From NCBI RefSeq assembly GCF_003951285.1, contig NZ_RXFQ01000022.1, forward strand, positions 1 through 64,000: a stretch of 64,000 bases of DNA, in the 5' to 3' direction. This document shows positions 1-8,724 of the stretch, piece by piece. The number at the start of each line of letters is the position of its first letter. Within the stretch, counting starts at the first letter, position 1. Below the pieces are notes generated by a model. The model searched no databases. It saw only the letters and a list, made by a program, of their open reading frames with translations, and was not told the DNA's origin. The stretch is from Variovorax beijingensis (lineage in GTDB: Bacteria > Pseudomonadota > Gammaproteobacteria > Burkholderiales > Burkholderiaceae_C). Both the position numbers and the translations under genes were made by a program.

Positions 1-79
1 GAGGATGGCTCCGGACGGAGCGGAAATGTGCCGAAGGAGAACCTCGCGCGGCGCGGCCATGCGATCTACACGTCCATTA

Positions 80-120
80 TGTTAACGTTAACAGTAAGTT
101 TTTCTTCTGGGGTTAACCCC
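80..120. promoter_or_regulatory. Pair of perfect palindromes, LacI-type operator candidates
   Basis: Two perfect palindromes lie upstream of the first gene: TGTTAACGTTAACA (80-93) and GGGGTTAACCCC (109-120). The first has the central CpG and flanking A/T typical of LacI-family operators. Two LacI-type regulators are encoded about 5 kb downstream, so control of the esterase group by one of them is possible but not shown. Confidence 0.45.
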
Positions 121-225
121 AGCCTGTTCAGCGATCGCAATATGCAGCATCCAACGCTCGCTTTCACTGGGAAGAGATCCTCAAGCGGCCGGGTTTATCC
201 GAATGAGCGATCAATTTGGTTGCGC

Positions 226-251
226 TAACAATTCAAGTTGTTAACGATAAC
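226..251. promoter_or_regulatory. Overlapping dyads just upstream of the esterase gene
   Basis: TAACAA (226-231) and TTGTTA (238-243) form an inverted repeat with a 6-nt spacer. It overlaps GTTAACGATAAC (240-251), which repeats the GTTAAC motif of the palindromes at 80-120 with a central CpG. The position, 40 to 65 bp before the start codon, suits a repressor site. No clear -35/-10 pair could be assigned. Confidence 0.4.
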
Positions 252-291
252 TTTCCGCACCGGCTGCGGGCAACCAACGAGGAGACGAGGA

Positions 292-2037
292 ATGAAGAAA
301 TTCACGATGCTCGCGGCTGCATCGGTCGTTGTCGCAGGATGCGGCGGTGGCGGGTCGAACGGGTACGCTTTCATTCCTGCCCCCGCTCCCCCTCCGCCAG
401 CCCAGGCGACGGTGACCGAGGACTGCGCCGCCTTGCCGGGCGCCACAGCGGCCCCTTCACCGGCAGCACTCCCCCTGGCCCTGCAGACGATCAAGGTCAA
501 TGGCGAGGACCGGCAGTATTACGAGTACGCACCCCGCGACGTCGCGACCCTTCGCGACCAGGATGCCAGAGGCGTGGAAGTGGTCGTCTCATTGCATCGG
601 ACGGGCCAATCCGCCGAGGACAACGCCCGTCTCACCGGCTGGCCCGCGCTCGCGGAAGAGAAAGGCTTCGTCGCGATCTTTCCGGTGGCCAAACCAAGCG
701 GCTGGAACACGGCCAAGGACACGACCCGGTCCGACGATCACGCGTTCATCGTCGCAGCGGCCGCAGCCGTGCGCACGCGCCACGGGCTTCCATCGACGAT
801 GTCGACGTTCCTGGCCGGCGCAGGATCCGGCGGTGTCATGGCGCAGGAACTCGCCATGCGCGAGCTCGCTGTCATGGCCACCGGCGTCGCGTCGTTCGGC
901 GCCGCCGCCGAACCGGCAACGCTCGATCTCGCCGCGGACAGCCTGCCCAAGACCGCCATGGCCGTCTGGCAATTCCAGTGCGGCGCCGATCCATTTGCCA
1001 CGCAGATGGGCTTCTGGCGGCAGGCGAACGGAACGGATGCGCAAAACCAGCAGGCGGTCGGCGACCTTCCGACGGTGACGGATTTCGTGCAAGACCACCC
1101 GGTCCAGCAAGTCCGGCTGTCACGGCTCGACCGTCCGGCGGAGTCGGCCTCGGTCTCGAGGCTGGTGTGGGAAGAGCTGTTCGGCAAGGTGGTGCGCTTC
1201 CCGGACAACAAGTCCTACAACGGAACGCTGCATGCGGAAAAAAGCATCGCGGACATGGGGCTCGCGGAAACCATCAAGAGCCTGCGCCCCGGCGAGCCGC
1301 GGCGTTGGTTGACGTACGTCCCTCCGCAGTATCAGAAGCTGGTTGCGGAAGGAAAGAAGCTTCCGCTCCTGTTCTCGTTTCACGGTCGCAACGGGTCGGC
1401 TCGCTTCCAGGCCCAGATCTCGCAGTGGCACGACGTGGCGCGCGACGAAGGCTTCATCGTCGTGTATCCGCATGGCCTCAAGGCGACATGGACGACATCG
1501 ATCGATGCGGACAATCCCGACGTCCAGTTCTTCCTCGACCTGCTCGAGGAGATGAAGACGACCTACCAGATCGACGATGGCCGCGTCTTCCTGAATGGAT
1601 CGTCACAGGGCACCGCGCTCACAAATCGCATCGCGGTCCAGCACCCGCAGCTGTTCGCGGCGATCGCGCCTTGCTACTCGGGGCACCTCTCGGCCGCCAG
1701 CTATGCGAACCCCATTGTGCGAACCGACATCGCCCTGCCCGTCTGGCAATGCCGAGGGGAGCAGGAGCTGCCGACGGAATTTCCCGGCGGCACCGCAGGC
1801 GAAACGGCCGCGAGGACGTTCTGGCGTGAAACCGTCAACCAGAACTTCTCGCCCCCGGCCATCGCGATCGACGGGCGGCGCACGACCGAGATCTGGAACA
1901 GCGGACGCGCGGAGTACCGCTGGCAGATCACCTCGGACATCGGCCATGCGTGGCATCCGGGCCAGGCCCGAAAGATGTGGGACGAGATGCTCAAGCGCTA
2001 TCGACGCAACCCCGATGGCTCCTTGCAACGCCTTTGA
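292..2037 (+). CDS. Lipoprotein with two tandem PHB-depolymerase/LpqC-like esterase domains
   Basis: Predicted secreted lipoprotein (581 aa) with tandem alpha/beta-hydrolase domains of the PHB depolymerase/feruloyl-esterase-like (LpqC) type. The start at 292 follows GGAGACGAGG and opens a lipoprotein signal peptide with lipobox Cys17 and a Gly-rich stretch after it. The N-terminal half carries GAGSGG (Ser179) after a histidine-containing strand. The C-terminal half is the better conserved domain: FSFHG around His364, the nucleophile elbow GSSQG (Ser438) and a His near 551. Single-domain family members are about 300-350 aa, so this looks like an internal duplication in which the first copy may be degenerate. 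The substrate is unknown; polyester or aromatic-ester hydrolysis outside the cytoplasm is an inference. The next gene follows after 25 bp in the same orientation. Confidence 0.75.
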   Translation: MKKFTMLAAASVVVAGCGGGGSNGYAFIPAPAPPPPAQATVTEDCAALPGATAAPSPAALPLALQTIKVNGEDRQYYEYAPRDVATLRDQDARGVEVVVSLHRTGQSAEDNARLTGWPALAEEKGFVAIFPVAKPSGWNTAKDTTRSDDHAFIVAAAAAVRTRHGLPSTMSTFLAGAGSGGVMAQELAMRELAVMATGVASFGAAAEPATLDLAADSLPKTAMAVWQFQCGADPFATQMGFWRQANGTDAQNQQAVGDLPTVTDFVQDHPVQQVRLSRLDRPAESASVSRLVWEELFGKVVRFPDNKSYNGTLHAEKSIADMGLAETIKSLRPGEPRRWLTYVPPQYQKLVAEGKKLPLLFSFHGRNGSARFQAQISQWHDVARDEGFIVVYPHGLKATWTTSIDADNPDVQFFLDLLEEMKTTYQIDDGRVFLNGSSQGTALTNRIAVQHPQLFAAIAPCYSGHLSAASYANPIVRTDIALPVWQCRGEQELPTEFPGGTAGETAARTFWRETVNQNFSPPAIAIDGRRTTEIWNSGRAEYRWQITSDIGHAWHPGQARKMWDEMLKRYRRNPDGSLQRL

Positions 2038-2062
2038 AACCCATGGCCATTGGAAATCCATC

Positions 2063-4441
2063 ATGAAGACCGTCCTGAATCATCGGCGCATCTTTCCTGC
2101 GCTTCTCGCATCCATGCTGGTGCTCAGCTGCGGCGGAGGCGACTCGCGCGGCAGCGGAGGGTTTTGGATCCCTGGCGGAGGCGGAGGCGGCAACCCCGAG
2201 GACCCGCCCGCGCAACCCGCAGCGCCTGTCTTCAGGGCCGCGGGCCTGGTGTACGGCACGCCGGTCGCAACCTCGGACGACAAGGGCAACGACACCGTGA
2301 GCATCCCGGTGCTCACGCAAAGCGGCGCCAGGAGCCTGTCGGTCGCGGTTCCAACTGCGAAGATGGCCGCCCTCCTCGCCAACCTTGTGCCGGGCAACCT
2401 GGTGGACTGGATACCCGGCAGCGATGCCGCCGCGGTGACCGTGCCGGCCGACCCTACGCCAATCTTCAACGTCATCCTCGCCAAGGGCAAATCGCCCGCC
2501 GCCCAGTTCAACCTGAAGAAGTACGGCGCGGCGGTCGGCCGGAACGACAACGCGCCGGGTCCCATGGTCGCGGCGGGCTGGGTCTACGACAAGACCGGCA
2601 CCACCATCACCGTGGGGGACGGCCGCAACCTGACGGCGGACCAGGCCGGTCGGCCCTATGCGCAGCCGATCAGGCGCTACGAGGAGACCTATGCGGTCTC
2701 GCCCGACGTGAAGGTGTTCAACGTCAACACCGCCGACTATGCGAAGAGCACCGTTTCCGACTTCGCTTCGATTCCGGTCACCGCCAGCTACGACTACGGC
2801 ACCACATCGCGCCAGAGCGCCTATCTGCTTTTCGACAACAACTACCTCGCGGCCGATACGGCCAAGGTGGTTGCGATCTGGTACTTCACGCCGCAATCGA
2901 CCACGGACGGCAAGCCGGTGTGGGACGTGCCCACGCTCAGCACCATGCTGGACGACAAGGGCAGCGACCCTGTCTCCGGCCAGCCCTACAACAAGATCAA
3001 CGCGACCTCGCCCGCATCGGCGCCCTACTCCCGCAGCACCGAGCCCTTCGAGATGGTGAAGAACACGCTGTACTACGTGGGCGACAACGAAGTCGCCTCG
3101 TATCTGCTCAAGGCCGACATGGGTACGCCCAACGATCTGTCGGACGACAAGGTGATCAAGGTCGATGCCGGGTGGCCCAACAGCGGCTACCAGTACTGGA
3201 GGAACATGGAGCTCGTCGGTGTCGATCCGCGATCGGTGACCGACATCTGGCTGACGCACGGACACAGCGACCATTACGGTACGGTCGTCGAGCAGCTCAG
3301 GATGATGGACAACGCCGGCAAGCCGATCGCGCTCTGGGCGTCGAAGGAAGATGCCGTGGGCGTCACATCCGACCTGCAGGGCAACACGTGGAACATCACG
3401 GGGGCGCTGCCGGCCAGCGAGACCGTGATCCGTGAACGCATCTCCCATTCGTACGAATACGACAAGTGGTACGACTACGGCAACGTGAAGATCATGGTGA
3501 TCTGGTCGCCGGGCCACACGCCTGGCAGCACCAACATGCTGTTCAAGGTGAAGAACCCGGACGATGGCAAGTTCTACACCTTCGGCTACCACGGGGGCTA
3601 CGGCTTCAACGGCCTCAACAGCCCGACGGCCGCCAACGGCTGGCTGCGCCTGTCGTTCCAGCATGGCTTCAGCTATCTGCAGAACACGCTCGATGTGGAC
3701 TTCGTGGCGCCGCAGCACACCAATCAGTTTCCCATCGTCGAGGTCTACCAGGCGCTGAAGGCCTACAACCGCGACCCGGCGAACGCGGGTGCCCAGCTGA
3801 CCATGCTCGATGCCATGCGCTCGAAGGTGTTCGACTCGCCGGCCGTCGGTGGCGTGAACATCACCGGTGAGTTCTCCAACCAGTTGGAGAAGCGCCGCTC
3901 CGTGGCCTCCTACGCAGCGAGCGACGCTGCGAATGCGACGTACAAGAGCATCGAGACTTCCGGTCCGTTCAAGCCCGGGCGCGAAGCCGGCCTGACCTCC
4001 GTGTCGGCCAGGATCCTGGACGACGGGAAGATCATCCAGGGCTTTGTGGGTCCGCAGAACAAGAACCCGAAGCTCCCCCTGCTGGCGAACGGCATCACGA
4101 CGTCGACGGACCAGTACGTGAACGATCCGGGCGGGTACTACGTGCAGGTCGCCATCGACGTGCAGGACACGGTCTACAAGGGCTATATCCCCGAGGGCTT
4201 CACGCAGTTCAGTCCGGGCCTGGGGGCCACCATCACCTACAAGGGCGGCCCCGTCGAGTCCGTCCACGCGGACAAAGGCACATTCCATCCTCCGGAGTAC
4301 CTGCGCACGCAGCGCCTGAGCTCGCTGGCCGATGCGCAGGCCGTGCTCGCCACCATCGCCAAGGGGCAGACGAAGACCATCTCGCTGACCCGGGCGAGCG
4401 AGATCGTCGTACCCGCCATCGTCACCCAGACCTTCCAGTGA
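2063..4441 (+). CDS. Metallo-beta-lactamase-fold lipoprotein
   Basis: 792-aa predicted lipoprotein hydrolase. The start at 2063 gives a signal peptide ending at lipobox Cys23, followed by Ser/Gly-rich linker; the frame is open further upstream but that part overlaps the preceding gene. The metallo-beta-lactamase signature THGHSDH (His399, His401, Asp403, His404) is followed by SPGHTPGS (His485) and APQHTN (His552), which supply the usual zinc ligands. About 370 residues before the motif show no domain I recognise, so the protein is far longer than a plain 250-300 aa domain. Co-directional with the esterase before it and the Sel1 gene after it, so probably one transcript. Substrate unknown. 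Confidence 0.75.
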   Translation: MKTVLNHRRIFPALLASMLVLSCGGGDSRGSGGFWIPGGGGGGNPEDPPAQPAAPVFRAAGLVYGTPVATSDDKGNDTVSIPVLTQSGARSLSVAVPTAKMAALLANLVPGNLVDWIPGSDAAAVTVPADPTPIFNVILAKGKSPAAQFNLKKYGAAVGRNDNAPGPMVAAGWVYDKTGTTITVGDGRNLTADQAGRPYAQPIRRYEETYAVSPDVKVFNVNTADYAKSTVSDFASIPVTASYDYGTTSRQSAYLLFDNNYLAADTAKVVAIWYFTPQSTTDGKPVWDVPTLSTMLDDKGSDPVSGQPYNKINATSPASAPYSRSTEPFEMVKNTLYYVGDNEVASYLLKADMGTPNDLSDDKVIKVDAGWPNSGYQYWRNMELVGVDPRSVTDIWLTHGHSDHYGTVVEQLRMMDNAGKPIALWASKEDAVGVTSDLQGNTWNITGALPASETVIRERISHSYEYDKWYDYGNVKIMVIWSPGHTPGSTNMLFKVKNPDDGKFYTFGYHGGYGFNGLNSPTAANGWLRLSFQHGFSYLQNTLDVDFVAPQHTNQFPIVEVYQALKAYNRDPANAGAQLTMLDAMRSKVFDSPAVGGVNITGEFSNQLEKRRSVASYAASDAANATYKSIETSGPFKPGREAGLTSVSARILDDGKIIQGFVGPQNKNPKLPLLANGITTSTDQYVNDPGGYYVQVAIDVQDTVYKGYIPEGFTQFSPGLGATITYKGGPVESVHADKGTFHPPEYLRTQRLSSLADAQAVLATIAKGQTKTISLTRASEIVVPAIVTQTFQ

Positions 4442-4454
4442 GGCGGGTGCCGCC

Positions 4455-5306
4455 GTGCGAGGATATCCATCGACGACGCAAGATCATCCAAAGGCCGCTC
4501 GCCTCCTTCCTCCGGTCCTCGCGCTTTGCATCGCCGTCCTTGGTTCTTCCGCGGCCGCGCAATCAGATGATCCCGAAGCGCAATACGAGCTGGCACGGCG
4601 ATACAGCAGCGGCGCCGGAGTGCCGATGGACAGGGAACGTGCGTTCGAGCTCTTCACTTCGTCCGCCGCTCAGGGCTTTGCGAAGGCGGAATATGAACTT
4701 GCAAACCACTACCGCGGCCGAACGGGCCGGGCACTGGATCTGGACATGGCATCCAGCTATCTCGAACGATCGGCGCGGCACGGGTACGTACCGGCCCAGG
4801 TCGACCTGGGCTTCGTCTACTTCAACGGAAGCGGCCGCACGCCCAAGGACCTCGTGAGATCGTTCCACTGGTTCAAGCGCGCCGCCGACGGCGGTGCGGT
4901 GATCGCGCAGTGCATGGTGGCCGACTTCTACAGGCAGGGGCTGGGGGGCGTCGAACGGAACCCTCGCGAGGCGTTCAGGTGGTACCGGCTGAGCGCAACA
5001 CGGGCCGACCGATGCGCGGCAAAGTCTCAATACGAGCTGTACGCAAGCTATGCATCGGGCAGTGGCGTCCGCAAGGATCTGCCGACGGCCATGGACTGGC
5101 TGAAGCGCGCGGCGGAGGCCGGCAACCCCCAGGCCCAGCGTGCCCTGAGCCGCGCCTATGAGAACGGCGCGGGTGTCCCGCGAGACCCGGTGCTCGCACG
5201 CATGTGGCTCAGGAAGTCCCGCGAAGGGGTTGCGCCGCATGACGACCACGAGCACGAGGACGAATCCAAACCCGCGCATGCCCCCCGCCCGGCGCACGCC
5301 CATTGA
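4455..5306 (+). CDS. Secreted Sel1-repeat (TPR-like) protein
   Basis: 283-aa protein starting with GTG 13 bp after the previous stop. A hydrophobic segment (about residues 17-34) ending in Ala-Ala-Ala-Gln looks like a signal peptide. It is followed by about six Sel1-like repeats of about 36 residues, each with the A-x-G-x-x-x-A pattern and the conserved YxxGxGVxxD-type turn. The C-terminal 25 residues are rich in His, Glu and Pro. Sel1 proteins act as protein-interaction scaffolds, often in the envelope; the partner is unknown. It closes the three-gene secreted set starting at 292. Confidence 0.75.
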   Translation: MRGYPSTTQDHPKAARLLPPVLALCIAVLGSSAAAQSDDPEAQYELARRYSSGAGVPMDRERAFELFTSSAAQGFAKAEYELANHYRGRTGRALDLDMASSYLERSARHGYVPAQVDLGFVYFNGSGRTPKDLVRSFHWFKRAADGGAVIAQCMVADFYRQGLGGVERNPREAFRWYRLSATRADRCAAKSQYELYASYASGSGVRKDLPTAMDWLKRAAEAGNPQAQRALSRAYENGAGVPRDPVLARMWLRKSREGVAPHDDHEHEDESKPAHAPRPAHAH

Positions 5307-5330
5307 CGCGCGCCAGGAAAGCCGTGGGCC

Positions 5331-6347
5331 CTACGCGCTCGCCCGACGAACGATCGTGAAGCCCACATCGACGATCAGCTCAGGCGGACGCCGTCCTGCG
5401 GCGCGCTCGACGATGCAGTCGGCCGCGATCTGGCCGATGCGCCGCCCGTCGATCCGCACGGTGGTCAGCGCCGGGTCCAGGTCCGCCGCAAAGTTCAGGT
5501 CGCCGAAACCGACGACCGCGAGATCGGCGGGGACGCCGAGACCGGCGGCACGCGCTTCGGTCAGCACGCCCAGCGCCAGCATGTCGGAGCTGCAGAAGAC
5601 CCCGTCGAGCGGCAGGTTGGACTGCAGGATCGAGCGCAGGGCACGGCGCCCGTCGCTGAGCTTGGTCGGCGCGGGGACGAGATGCACGATCGGGGCCACG
5701 GCACCCTGTGCCTGCGCCATGGCAGTGAACGCTTCCGCCCTGCGCACCGAACGAGGATCGTCACCGCCGATCACGGCGAGCCGCCTGCGGCCCTTCTGCA
5801 GGAGGTATTCCGCAACGCTGCGGCCGACGGCCTCGTGCGAGAAGCCGACCAGCATGTCGATCGGATCGAGCGCCACATCCCAGGTCTCGACGATCGGAAT
5901 GCCGGCCGCGAGGAGCCGCTGGCGCCCGAGTTCGCTGTGCACGACACCGGTGAGCACGATGCCGTCGGGCCGACGGCCGATGATGTCGCGCACGAGGTCG
6001 TCCTCCGTCGACGTGCTGTACCCGCTCTGCCCCACCATGAGTTGGTAGCCGTGCTGCTGGAGCCGGGAATTCAGCGCCTCGATGGTGTCCAGGAAGACAG
6101 GCCCTGACAGGGTCGGCACCACCGCCGACACCAGGCGTGTCTTGGCGGAGCGCAGCCCCCCCGCGCCGCGATTGGGCACGTAGCCCGTGGATGCCACGGC
6201 CGCCTGCACCTTGGCGAGCGTCTTGGCGTTGACCGAATTGGGCGCATTGAAGACCCGCGACACCGTCATCGCCGACACGCCCGCGAGCTTGGCGACGTCC
6301 ATCACGGTGACGCTCAGATGGCGAGGCTGCAAAGGACGATCTGTCAT
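5331..6347 (-). CDS. LacI-family transcriptional regulator (paralogue 1)
   Basis: 338 aa. The N-terminal LacI helix-turn-helix (about residues 14-36, DVAKLAGVSAMTVSRVFN) is followed by the hinge and a periplasmic-binding-protein-like effector domain with motifs such as FCSSDMLALGV. It resembles GntR/gluconate-type LacI members, including the DPIDMLVGFSHEA segment shared with its neighbour. It is transcribed away from the second LacI gene, and their starts lie 91 bp apart. Likely represses the neighbouring sugar-acid catabolic gene(s) or the esterase set; the ligand is unknown. Confidence 0.85.
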   Translation of the reverse strand: MTDRPLQPRHLSVTVMDVAKLAGVSAMTVSRVFNAPNSVNAKTLAKVQAAVASTGYVPNRGAGGLRSAKTRLVSAVVPTLSGPVFLDTIEALNSRLQQHGYQLMVGQSGYSTSTEDDLVRDIIGRRPDGIVLTGVVHSELGRQRLLAAGIPIVETWDVALDPIDMLVGFSHEAVGRSVAEYLLQKGRRRLAVIGGDDPRSVRRAEAFTAMAQAQGAVAPIVHLVPAPTKLSDGRRALRSILQSNLPLDGVFCSSDMLALGVLTEARAAGLGVPADLAVVGFGDLNFAADLDPALTTVRIDGRRIGQIAADCIVERAAGRRPPELIVDVGFTIVRRASA

Positions 6348-6438
6348 GGTTGGGAGCGGACTATAACGGCCGGGCCGGTGCCTTCTGCGGCCCGCGCGGG
6401 AATCAGGTTAAGCTTTTCGCACCCCCTTGCCACCGTCC

Positions 6439-7521
6439 ATGTCGGCTCCTTCGAACAAACAACCTGTCGCAGCAGGGCGTTCCGCGCCCTCGCCTCTGCC
6501 GCCGCGTCGCGCAAGGGTCGCCGGCGGTATCACCCTGCTCGAAGTCGCTCGGCTGGCAGGCGTGTCGGCGATGAGCGTGTCGCGCGCGCTGAACACGCCC
6601 GAGCAGGTTTCGGCCGCCATCCTTGCGAAGGTTCGCGCAGCAGTCGAGTCGACGGGCTACGTCGCCAACCGGGTGGCCGGAAGCCTTGCCTCGCAGCGAA
6701 GCCGCCTGGTCGCGGCTGTCGTTCCGTCGATTGCCGGGCCGGTGTTCCAGGAAATGGTGCAGTCCCTCATCGCCGAACTCGCGGCCCGCGACCACCAGTT
6801 GATGCTGGGCCAAAGCGGCTATGGCACGCAGGAGGAGGACGCGCTGCTCGACGCCATCATCGGCCGTCGGCCCGACGGCATCGTGCTGGGCGGTGTGGTG
6901 CCCTCTGCGGCCGGCCGGCGACGCCTTGTGGCCTCGGGCATTCCGGTGGTGGAGACCTGGGACATGGTGCAGGACCCGATCGACATGCTGGTCGGCTTCT
7001 CGCACGAAGCCATCGCGACCGCCGTGGCCACTTTCCTGATCGAGCGCGGCCGTCGTCGCCTGGGCTTCATCGGCGGCAACCACGAACGCGCGGCCCGGCG
7101 GGCCAGCGCGTTCGTCCACTCGGCGCTCCACGGCCCGGCGCGCGAGCGGGAAATCTCTGCGCATGTCGAGACCGTGGTTGCGCCGGCAACCGTCCGCAGT
7201 GGCCGCCAGGCGCTGGGCGAGATGCTGCGGCACCAGCCCGGGACCGACGCCATCTTCTGCAGCTCGGACGTGCTGGCGCTCGGCGTCGTCACCGAAGCCG
7301 CAGCGCGCGGCCTGCGCGTGCCGCAGGACATCGCCGTGGTGGGCTTCGGCGACCTCGATTTCGCGGCGGACGTTTCGCCGTCGCTCACGACCGTGCGCAT
7401 CGACAGCACGCGCATCGGCCAGCTCGCGGCTCGGTTCATCGTGAGCCGCAGCGAAGGCCTCGACGTCGAAGAGGCCAAGGTCGATGTGGGCTTCTCCATC
7501 GTTTCGCGCGAAAGCACCTAG
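6439..7521 (+). CDS. LacI-family transcriptional regulator (paralogue 2)
   Basis: 360 aa from ATG 6439; a TTG twelve bases earlier is possible but not needed. The LacI helix-turn-helix lies at about residues 33-55 after a Ser/Pro/Arg-rich N-terminal tail, followed by the sugar-binding domain. It is strikingly similar to the divergent LacI protein along the whole length, with the same DPIDMLVGFSHEA and FCSSDVLALGV segments, so the pair arose by duplication. It lies directly upstream of the enolase-superfamily gene at 7599, whose promoter holds a perfect LacI-type operator, and is the best candidate to bind it. Confidence 0.85.
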   Translation: MSAPSNKQPVAAGRSAPSPLPPRRARVAGGITLLEVARLAGVSAMSVSRALNTPEQVSAAILAKVRAAVESTGYVANRVAGSLASQRSRLVAAVVPSIAGPVFQEMVQSLIAELAARDHQLMLGQSGYGTQEEDALLDAIIGRRPDGIVLGGVVPSAAGRRRLVASGIPVVETWDMVQDPIDMLVGFSHEAIATAVATFLIERGRRRLGFIGGNHERAARRASAFVHSALHGPAREREISAHVETVVAPATVRSGRQALGEMLRHQPGTDAIFCSSDVLALGVVTEAAARGLRVPQDIAVVGFGDLDFAADVSPSLTTVRIDSTRIGQLAARFIVSRSEGLDVEEAKVDVGFSIVSREST

Positions 7522-7565
7522 ATAGAAACCCGCACACGTTGTGCCTGCACATGGCCGTACCATCG

Positions 7566-7585
7566 TTTTGGTAGCGCTACCAAAA
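7566..7585. promoter_or_regulatory. Perfect 20-bp LacI-type operator
   Basis: TTTTGGTAGCGCTACCAAAA reads the same on both strands. It ends 13 bp before the start codon of the gene at 7599, so a bound repressor would block initiation or early elongation. The even length with a central GCGC step is characteristic of LacI-family sites. Confidence 0.8.
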
Positions 7586-7598
7586 ACAGAACAAGCAG

Positions 7599-8702
7599 AT
7601 GTCCACCACCATTCGATCGATCGACTGCCTCCAGCTTCGATTGCCCTTCCACCACGGTGCGCCGGCGCCCCTGTTCGCCGGACGCCCGAGGACCACGTTG
7701 GACAGCGGCCTGGTACGCATCGAGCTCGACAACGGCCTGGTCGGCTGGGGCGAGTCGTATGGCGCCGAACTCGATGCGCTTTCGGCGATCTTTCGCGGCC
7801 GGGTCGCACCCCTCGCGACAGGCCGGGACGCGACGGATCCCGCGCTCATGGCGTCGCTTGAACGCACGTTGCACAACATGGGCCGCTCGGGGCCTGTACT
7901 GCATGCGCTGAGCGGCCTCGACATTGCGATCTGGGACCTGAAAGCGAAGATCGCCGGCGTACCACTGCATGTCCTGCTCGGCGGAGCGAGACGCACCCGC
8001 CTGCCCGCCTACGCGTCCTTGCTTCAGTACTACGGCGACACGGCGCTGGTGGCAAGGAATGTGGAGCGTGCGCTGGCGGCCGGCTTCGAACAGGTGAAGC
8101 TGCACGAGAAAACACCCGAGGCCGTGGCCGCTGCGCGCGCTGTGATGGGCCCTGACACGCCGCTGATGGTCGATGCGAACTGCGCCTGGACGGCCGATGA
8201 GGCCGGCGAGGTCGTGACCCGGATGGCGGCCTTCGACCTGCACTGGATCGAAGAGCCGCTCTGGCCGCCGGAGGACATCGAAGCACTTCGCGCCCTCCGC
8301 GTTCGAACCGGCGTGCCGACCGCAGCCGGCGAGAACGCCAGCAGCGTGCATGAGCTGAGCCTCGCGGCGAGAGCCCGGGCCATCGACTATCTGCAGCCGA
8401 GCGCGATCAAATCGGGCGGCGTCACGACGCTGCTGCGGCTCTCGCGCGAGTGCGCCGGCAGCGCCGTGCACTGCGCCCCGCAGTCGGCCTTCTTCGGCCC
8501 GGGGTTGCTGGCCACGCTGCACGTGTTGGCCGCGCAGGAGGACGAGGTGCATGTGGAGCGGCTCTTCTGCGATCTCGGCTTCACGCCCTACGGCGACACC
8601 GTGCCCTGCATTGACGGTGCCTTTCAGCTGACAGACCGGCCCGGGCTGGGCGCCGACCCAGAACCCGCGCTGCTCGACAGCGGCTTCGTGCGCCGCATCT
8701 AG
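7599..8702 (+). CDS. Mandelate racemase/muconate lactonizing (enolase superfamily) enzyme
   Basis: 367 aa, a full-length enolase-superfamily enzyme. Metal ligands are Asp192 (VDANCAW), Glu218 (WIEEP) and Glu245 (AGENA) with the usual spacing of about 26 residues. The first catalytic position reads Lys167-Leu-His169 (K-x-H), not the K-x-K of classical mandelate racemase, and a conserved HCAPQS segment follows towards the C-terminus. These enzymes abstract the alpha-proton of a carboxylate; sugar-acid dehydratases and racemases are the usual activities, and the substrate here cannot be assigned. It heads a short run with the Bug receptor and AhpD-like gene and is probably LacI-repressed through the 7566 palindrome. 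Confidence 0.85.
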   Translation: MSTTIRSIDCLQLRLPFHHGAPAPLFAGRPRTTLDSGLVRIELDNGLVGWGESYGAELDALSAIFRGRVAPLATGRDATDPALMASLERTLHNMGRSGPVLHALSGLDIAIWDLKAKIAGVPLHVLLGGARRTRLPAYASLLQYYGDTALVARNVERALAAGFEQVKLHEKTPEAVAAARAVMGPDTPLMVDANCAWTADEAGEVVTRMAAFDLHWIEEPLWPPEDIEALRALRVRTGVPTAAGENASSVHELSLAARARAIDYLQPSAIKSGGVTTLLRLSRECAGSAVHCAPQSAFFGPGLLATLHVLAAQEDEVHVERLFCDLGFTPYGDTVPCIDGAFQLTDRPGLGADPEPALLDSGFVRRI

Positions 8703-8724
8703 AACTTATTTTCAGGAGACAGAA

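Noticed and set aside
28..228. 66-aa open frame before the first gene
   Set aside because: No ribosome binding site, no known domain, and it lies across the palindromic regulatory region.
1991..4288. 765-codon open frame antisense to the metallo-beta-lactamase gene
   Set aside because: Long antisense frames are expected at this GC content; the Val/Arg/His-rich translation has no domain, and the plus strand carries clear zinc motifs.
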